DNA from: Erysipelotrichaceae bacterium
GTDB lineage: Bacteria > Bacillota_I > Bacilli_A > Erysipelotrichales > Erysipelotrichaceae
NCBI GenBank assembly: GCA_017418585.1
Contig: JAFONG010000077.1
Span: forward strand, 1-17,250
Direction of reading: 5' to 3'
DNA: 17,250 bases
The notes under the pieces are model-generated. The model was not told where the DNA came from. It worked only from the letters and a program-made list of their open reading frames with translations, and did not search any database. Below are positions 13,319 to 17,250 of the stretch, piece by piece; within the stretch, counting starts at the first letter, position 1; the number at the start of each line of letters is the position of its first letter. Both the position numbers and the translations under genes were made by a program.

Positions 13319-14812
13319 TTAAGCCGTTCTTCCTCTCTTGTAGGCATGGGTAATACCGGCGATCCTTTTCGCCAGTCTGCCGTTTATCTGGCCTTTCCTT
13401 AAACGCCATCTCCAGTTGTTCAAAGTGCCCGGAACATTCATCGTGGATTCCTCTCCCAGACCCAGATAGTCCTGTATCTGTGCGACAAACAGGGACGCTA
13501 CCGAAGACATGCCTCCCCTGATGAATCCGTAGTTGTAGCCTTCTTCTTCATTCAGACCGTAATACAGTTTCGCATATTTCAGGTCTTTCTTCTTCGCCTT
13601 GTTCAGCCAGCCCATGATCGGAACATTGTCGTGGGTGGAAATGTAGCAGACACAGTTTTCCGTATGGTTGTGCGGCGCATGGAAACTCGATCCATCGTCA
13701 GCCATTCCGAATTCCAGGACTCTCATTCCCGGAAAGCCGGATACCTGAAGCAGTTTTACGACTTCTTCCGAGATGATGCCAAGGTCTTCCGCGATGAACT
13801 GGACATTGCTGAACCAGTCTCTCAATACGGTTATGAAGTCAACGGAAGGCCCTTTGACCCAGCGTCCGTTCTTTGCCGTCTTTTCGCTATATGGAACAGC
13901 CCAGTAATCCTCAAAACCGCGGAAATGATCGATACGGATCACATCGAAATACTTGCTGGCGCCCTCTACTCTTTCCAGCCACCATTTGTATCCGGTCGTC
14001 TTCATGTATTTCCAGTCATAGAGCGGATTTCCCCAGAGCTGTCCGTTCTTGGAAAAGTAGTCAGGCGGTACGCCCGCTACCTCTTTCGGCTGTTTCGTTT
14101 TCTCGTTCAGCTGAAACTGCCTGCTGTCTGCCCAGACTTCGCAAGAATCCATCGCAATATAGATCGGCAGATCCCCGATGATCCTGATTCCGTTCCTGTT
14201 GGCATATTCCTTAAGATCCATGAACTGCCGGTAGAAAAGAAACTGCAGGAATTCATAGAAACGGATATCTTCTTTCAGCATTGCCGCATAGTGCTCCAGC
14301 GCTTCTTTTTTCCTTACCCGGATATCTTCATCTTCCCATTCCAGCCAGGATTTCATGCCGAAGTACTTCTTTACCGCCATGAACAAACCGTAGTCCGGCA
14401 GCCAGTTTTCATTCTCTCTGACAAACTGGTCGAATTCTTTCCGGTATTTATCTGATCCATTGAGATAGGCTTTGTAAAGAAGCGGATATCGGTTTACATA
14501 CAGATCTCCGTAATCGACGTAGGAAGGATCCATGACTTTGATTTTCTTTAAGTCTTTCCTGCCGATCAGTCCGTCTTCTTCCAGCAGATCCAGATCGATG
14601 AAATACGGATTCCCGGCGAACGACGAAAATGACTGATATGGCGAGTCGCCGTAGCTGGTATGACCTACAGGAAGCACCTGCCAGTAGGACTGGTTGGCCT
14701 TTACCAGGAAGTCTACAAAACGGTAGGCTTCTTTCCCCAGTGTTCCGATGCCGTAGTTCGACGGCAAGGACGAGATCGGCAGCAGGATGCCTGCACTTCT
14801 AGTAATGCTCAT
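13319..14812 (-). CDS. malQ: 4-alpha-glucanotransferase (amylomaltase, GH77)
   Basis: MalQ is a cytoplasmic enzyme that moves alpha-1,4-glucan segments between maltodextrins and releases glucose. The 497-residue protein has the family length and motifs: 'GILLPISSLPSNYGIGTLG' near 8-26, 'DSPYQSFSSFAGNPYFIDLD' near 56-75, the nucleophile Asp295 in 'RIDHFRG', the acid/base Glu342 in 'IAEDLG' and the third acidic residue Asp395 in 'STHDN'. The ATG (complement 14810-14812) has AGGA seven bases upstream. It diverges from the two lipoprotein glycosidases across 67 bp, so the same signal may control uptake and breakdown of starch fragments. No terminator is visible after its stop, which adjoins the rpsO promoter; some read-through into rpsO is possible. 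Confidence 0.96.
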   Translation of the reverse strand: MSITRSAGILLPISSLPSNYGIGTLGKEAYRFVDFLVKANQSYWQVLPVGHTSYGDSPYQSFSSFAGNPYFIDLDLLEEDGLIGRKDLKKIKVMDPSYVDYGDLYVNRYPLLYKAYLNGSDKYRKEFDQFVRENENWLPDYGLFMAVKKYFGMKSWLEWEDEDIRVRKKEALEHYAAMLKEDIRFYEFLQFLFYRQFMDLKEYANRNGIRIIGDLPIYIAMDSCEVWADSRQFQLNEKTKQPKEVAGVPPDYFSKNGQLWGNPLYDWKYMKTTGYKWWLERVEGASKYFDVIRIDHFRGFEDYWAVPYSEKTAKNGRWVKGPSVDFITVLRDWFSNVQFIAEDLGIISEEVVKLLQVSGFPGMRVLEFGMADDGSSFHAPHNHTENCVCYISTHDNVPIMGWLNKAKKKDLKYAKLYYGLNEEEGYNYGFIRGGMSSVASLFVAQIQDYLGLGEESTMNVPGTLNNWRWRLRKGQINGRLAKRIAGITHAYKRGRTA

Positions 14813-14879
14813 ATAATAATCCTCGATTTCTCTATCTTTTATTCTAACTTAAATATTAAAATAAAAGTGAGGTATTGAT
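14813..14879. promoter_or_regulatory. AT-rich divergent control region between malQ and the galactanase gene
   Basis: This 67-bp spacer must hold both promoters. For malQ, TAGAAT (complement 14841-14846) is a possible -10 and AGGA (complement 14820-14823) the Shine-Dalgarno site. For the galactanase gene, GAGG at 14869-14872 is the Shine-Dalgarno site, and the AT-rich run around 14851-14862 may contain a -10. I find no convincing -35 boxes and no catabolite-repression (cre-like) palindrome. Confidence 0.35.
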
Positions 14880-16856
14880 ATGAAAAAGACCATGTATATT
14901 CTAATTGTCTTCTCCCTTCTTGTATCATTGTGCTCCTGTTCCAATAAAACGGCTGTCGAGAAAGTCACTTCCTCCGATTCCGTCTATGTCAGAAAGATCG
15001 AAGGTCTTGATGATGATTTCATCATGGGCATGGATGTGAGCAGTGTTCTGACGCTTGAGGACAGCGGAGTCAGGTTCTATGACTACAATGGCGAAGAAGC
15101 GGATCTTTTTCAGATCCTGGCGGAGAGCGGCATTACCCACATCAGAGTCAGAGTATGGAACGATCCTAACGATGAAAGCGGACACGGATACGGCGGCGGC
15201 AACTGTGATATCTTAAAAGCCGTAGAAATCGGCAAGAGAGCGACGAAATACGGGATGAAACTGATCGTCGATTTCCATTATTCCGATTTCTGGGCCGACC
15301 CGGGGAAACAGATGGTCCCGAAAGCCTGGAAAGGCATGAGTATCGAAGAGAAAGCAGATGCCTTGTATCAGTATACACGGGATTCATTAAAACAGCTGAA
15401 GGATGCGAAAGTCGATGTGGGAATGGTTCAGATCGGCAACGAAACCAACGGATCGCTGGCCGGTGAAACGATCTGGCTGAATATTGTTCATCACCTCATG
15501 GCCAATGGCTCGAAAGCCATCCGGGAAGTATATCCGAAAGCACTGATTGCCGTTCATTTCGCCAATCCCGAGAAAGCCGACAGCTATGATTTCTATGCCT
15601 CCAAACTGGCGTACTACGATCTGGATTACGATGTCTTCGCCTCGTCCTACTATCCTTACTGGCACGGAACGCTGGAAAATCTCTCACAGGTCCTTTCAGG
15701 CATAGCCGAAAAATACGGCAAGAAAGTGATGGTGATGGAAACGTCCTACGCATATACAAATGAAGATTCCGACTTCTTCGGAAATACGATCTCCGATGAG
15801 AGCAGTGTTGCCAAACCTTATCCATATACCGTACAGGGTCAGGTCAACAGCATACTGGATGTCATCGATACAATAGCCAATCGGACATCCGACGGTATCG
15901 GGGTATGCTACTGGGAAGGCGCATGGATAAGCGTTGGAACGGACTCTTATGAAGAGAACCTGAAGAAATGGGAAGAATACGGTTCCGGATGGGCAAGCAG
16001 CTATGCTTCGAAATACGATCCGCAGGATGCGGGTAGATACTATGGCGGTTCTGCCGTTGACAATCAGACTTTCTTTGATCCTTCGGGTCATCCGCTGGAA
16101 TCTCTGAAACTCTTTGAACTGTGCAGAAAAGGCAATGAAATTCCATTAAAGGCCGATGCGATCGAGGATGTCAGACTGCAGATCGATCTGAATGATGACA
16201 TCATTCTGCCGGATACAGTGAACGCTTTGATGAATGACGGCTCCAGGAGCCAAATAGAGGCTGTCTGGGAAGCGTATGACAGCGAAATGATGAGGAACAG
16301 CGGTCCGGAGCAATATGTGATAAAAGGAACTGCAGGCGGTCTGGATGCGTACTGCTATGTATCGATGATCGAGTATAATTATCTTAGGAACTATTCTTTT
16401 GAAGAAGATGTAAACAAGACACCTGTTCCATCGGGGTGGATCGTGAATGATTTCGGAAAGAGCGATGAACTGTGGTGCGAGAGCAAACAGACGGATTCCC
16501 TTTCCGGAGAGAATCACTTCCATTTCTGGTCTGCCGGCAAAAACAGCGTTGAATTCTCTCTGGAACAGGATGTTAAGGACCTGAAAGAAGGTTCCTACAA
16601 GTTCTCGATCAGCATCATGGGCGGAGATGCCGGAAAGACGGATGTCTATGCCTATGTGAAGATCAACGACGAAATCATAGCCAAGGCTCCGATGAATATC
16701 ACCGTATACAACAGCTGGGATACAGGTATGATAGATCGATTCGAATACGATGGCGTATCCGATCTGAAAGTGGGAATCTATGTAAAATGTGAAGGAGACG
16801 GAAACGGAGCCTGGGGCAAGATCGACGATGCCCTGCTGAATTCTGTTGGAGGATAA
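14880..16856 (+). CDS. Lipoprotein endo-beta-1,4-galactanase (GH53) with Ig-like and CBM61-like domains
   Basis: GH53 enzymes cut beta-1,4-galactan side chains of pectin (type I arabinogalactan). The 658-residue protein starts with a lipoprotein signal: a basic start, a hydrophobic stretch and lipobox LCSC with Cys20 as the lipid anchor, so it acts on the outer face of the membrane. The GH53 barrel spans about 45-415, with 'HIRVRVWNDP', 'DFHYSDFWADPGKQ', acid/base Glu188 in 'QIGNETNG' and nucleophile Glu287 in 'MVMETSYAY'. A bacterial Ig-like (Big_4 type) domain follows at about 425-495. The last domain, about 500-655 ('NYSFEED...GGDAG...WGKIDDALL'), resembles the galactan-binding CBM61 found on Thermotoga GH53. 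It is first in an operon with a GH13 lipoprotein four bases downstream. Confidence 0.93.
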   Translation: MKKTMYILIVFSLLVSLCSCSNKTAVEKVTSSDSVYVRKIEGLDDDFIMGMDVSSVLTLEDSGVRFYDYNGEEADLFQILAESGITHIRVRVWNDPNDESGHGYGGGNCDILKAVEIGKRATKYGMKLIVDFHYSDFWADPGKQMVPKAWKGMSIEEKADALYQYTRDSLKQLKDAKVDVGMVQIGNETNGSLAGETIWLNIVHHLMANGSKAIREVYPKALIAVHFANPEKADSYDFYASKLAYYDLDYDVFASSYYPYWHGTLENLSQVLSGIAEKYGKKVMVMETSYAYTNEDSDFFGNTISDESSVAKPYPYTVQGQVNSILDVIDTIANRTSDGIGVCYWEGAWISVGTDSYEENLKKWEEYGSGWASSYASKYDPQDAGRYYGGSAVDNQTFFDPSGHPLESLKLFELCRKGNEIPLKADAIEDVRLQIDLNDDIILPDTVNALMNDGSRSQIEAVWEAYDSEMMRNSGPEQYVIKGTAGGLDAYCYVSMIEYNYLRNYSFEEDVNKTPVPSGWIVNDFGKSDELWCESKQTDSLSGENHFHFWSAGKNSVEFSLEQDVKDLKEGSYKFSISIMGGDAGKTDVYAYVKINDEIIAKAPMNITVYNSWDTGMIDRFEYDGVSDLKVGIYVKCEGDGNGAWGKIDDALLNSVGG

Positions 16857-16860
16857 ATGA

Positions 16861-17250
16861 ATGAAAAAGAAACTGTGTGCTTTACTGCTGATTCTGCTGA
16901 TGTGCGCATCCTGCTCCGGCGAAAAGAAAACGGATGCGACTCAAGACAACTACCGGGTCTTCTATCAGATCTTTGTCGGTTCATTCTCAGACAGCGACGG
17001 GGACGGGATCGGCGATCTTAGAGGCATCATCAACCGTATCGATTATCTCAATGACGGCAATGTCGACTCGAATAGTTCCCTGGGTGTTCAGGGCATCTGG
17101 CTTACACCTATCTTCAAGTCCCCTTCCTATCACAAGTACGACGCCAGCGACTATTATGTCATCGATCCGGCTTTCGGAACGCAGGAAGATCTGGATGAAC
17201 TGATCAGGCTCTGCCACGAAAGAAACATGCTGGTCATTCTGGATCTGGCC
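16861..17250 (+). CDS. GH13 alpha-amylase-family lipoprotein, N-terminal 130 residues (cut by window end)
   Basis: The start has GGAGG eight bases upstream at 16848-16852. A lipoprotein signal peptide (MKKKLCALLLILLMCASC) ends with Cys18 as the likely lipid anchor; the -3 residue is Cys, unusual for a lipobox. The catalytic domain then begins 'VFYQIFVGSFSDSDGDGIGDLRGI', with the GH13 Ca2+-site and barrel-start signature, followed by 'GVQGIWLTPIFKSPSYHKYDASDYYVIDPAFGT', the family's conserved region around strand beta-3. The catalytic Asp and Glu lie beyond the window. GH13 members with this DGDGxGD start include alpha-amylases, neopullulanases and oligo-1,6-glucosidases; a surface alpha-amylase is most likely given the lipid anchor. 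It would feed maltodextrins to cytoplasmic MalQ and is co-transcribed with the galactanase. Confidence 0.9.
   Translation, partial: MKKKLCALLLILLMCASCSGEKKTDATQDNYRVFYQIFVGSFSDSDGDGIGDLRGIINRIDYLNDGNVDSNSSLGVQGIWLTPIFKSPSYHKYDASDYYVIDPAFGTQEDLDELIRLCHERNMLVILDLA

Noticed and set aside
13631..14455. 274-codon open frame on the plus strand.
   Set aside because: It is fully antisense to malQ, whose catalytic motifs are intact; the translated product has no domain signature.
16857..16900. ATG at 16857, immediately after the galactanase stop, as a start for the next gene.
   Set aside because: It is in the wrong frame for the GH13 protein; the ATG at 16861 opens the signal peptide and is eight bases from GGAGG.

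Overview
The window looks like a chromosomal segment of a low-to-moderate G+C Bacillota, perhaps of the Erysipelotrichia type; the class is a guess from gene content and compactness, not from a marker search. Shine-Dalgarno sites are purine-rich and Firmicutes-like. TGA serves as a stop codon (for example at the end of ribF), so the code is standard and not mycoplasmal. Genes are packed tightly, several overlap, and no stretch of 300 bases lacks a gene; the longest gap (5403-5631) holds a riboswitch.

Region 1 (1-2698) is RNA modification plus flavin synthesis. truB, a short ribF and an rsmF-like methyltransferase (cut by the window start) form an overlapping operon on the minus strand. A ttcA-like tRNA thiolase diverges from truB across a very short, palindromic promoter region, and a bidirectional terminator separates it from region 2.

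Region 2 (2691-5607) is a SERCA-type P-type ATPase on the minus strand. Its leader carries a yybP-ykoY (Mn2+-sensing) riboswitch followed by a terminator hairpin, so the pump is probably a Mn2+/Ca2+ exporter switched on by excess Mn2+.

Region 3 (5632-12889) has a lone radical SAM protein with a SPASM-like cysteine tail on the plus strand, overlapping tail to tail with a five-gene minus-strand operon: TetR regulator, ABC ATPase, large FtsX-type permease with a coiled-coil loop, COG2509-like FAD dehydrogenase and a degenerate SPOUT (SpoU/TrmH-like) methyltransferase. All junctions overlap or abut. A nested palindrome at the TetR promoter is the likely operator.

Region 4 (12899-17250) has rpsO with its own strong promoter and terminator, then a carbohydrate block: malQ on the minus strand and, divergently, two lipoprotein glycosidases, a GH53 endo-beta-1,4-galactanase with Ig-like and galactan-binding-like modules and a GH13 alpha-amylase-family enzyme cut by the window end. 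The block suggests a plant-glycan user, as in a gut or oral commensal.

I saw no CRISPR array, insertion sequence, phage gene, tRNA or rRNA.
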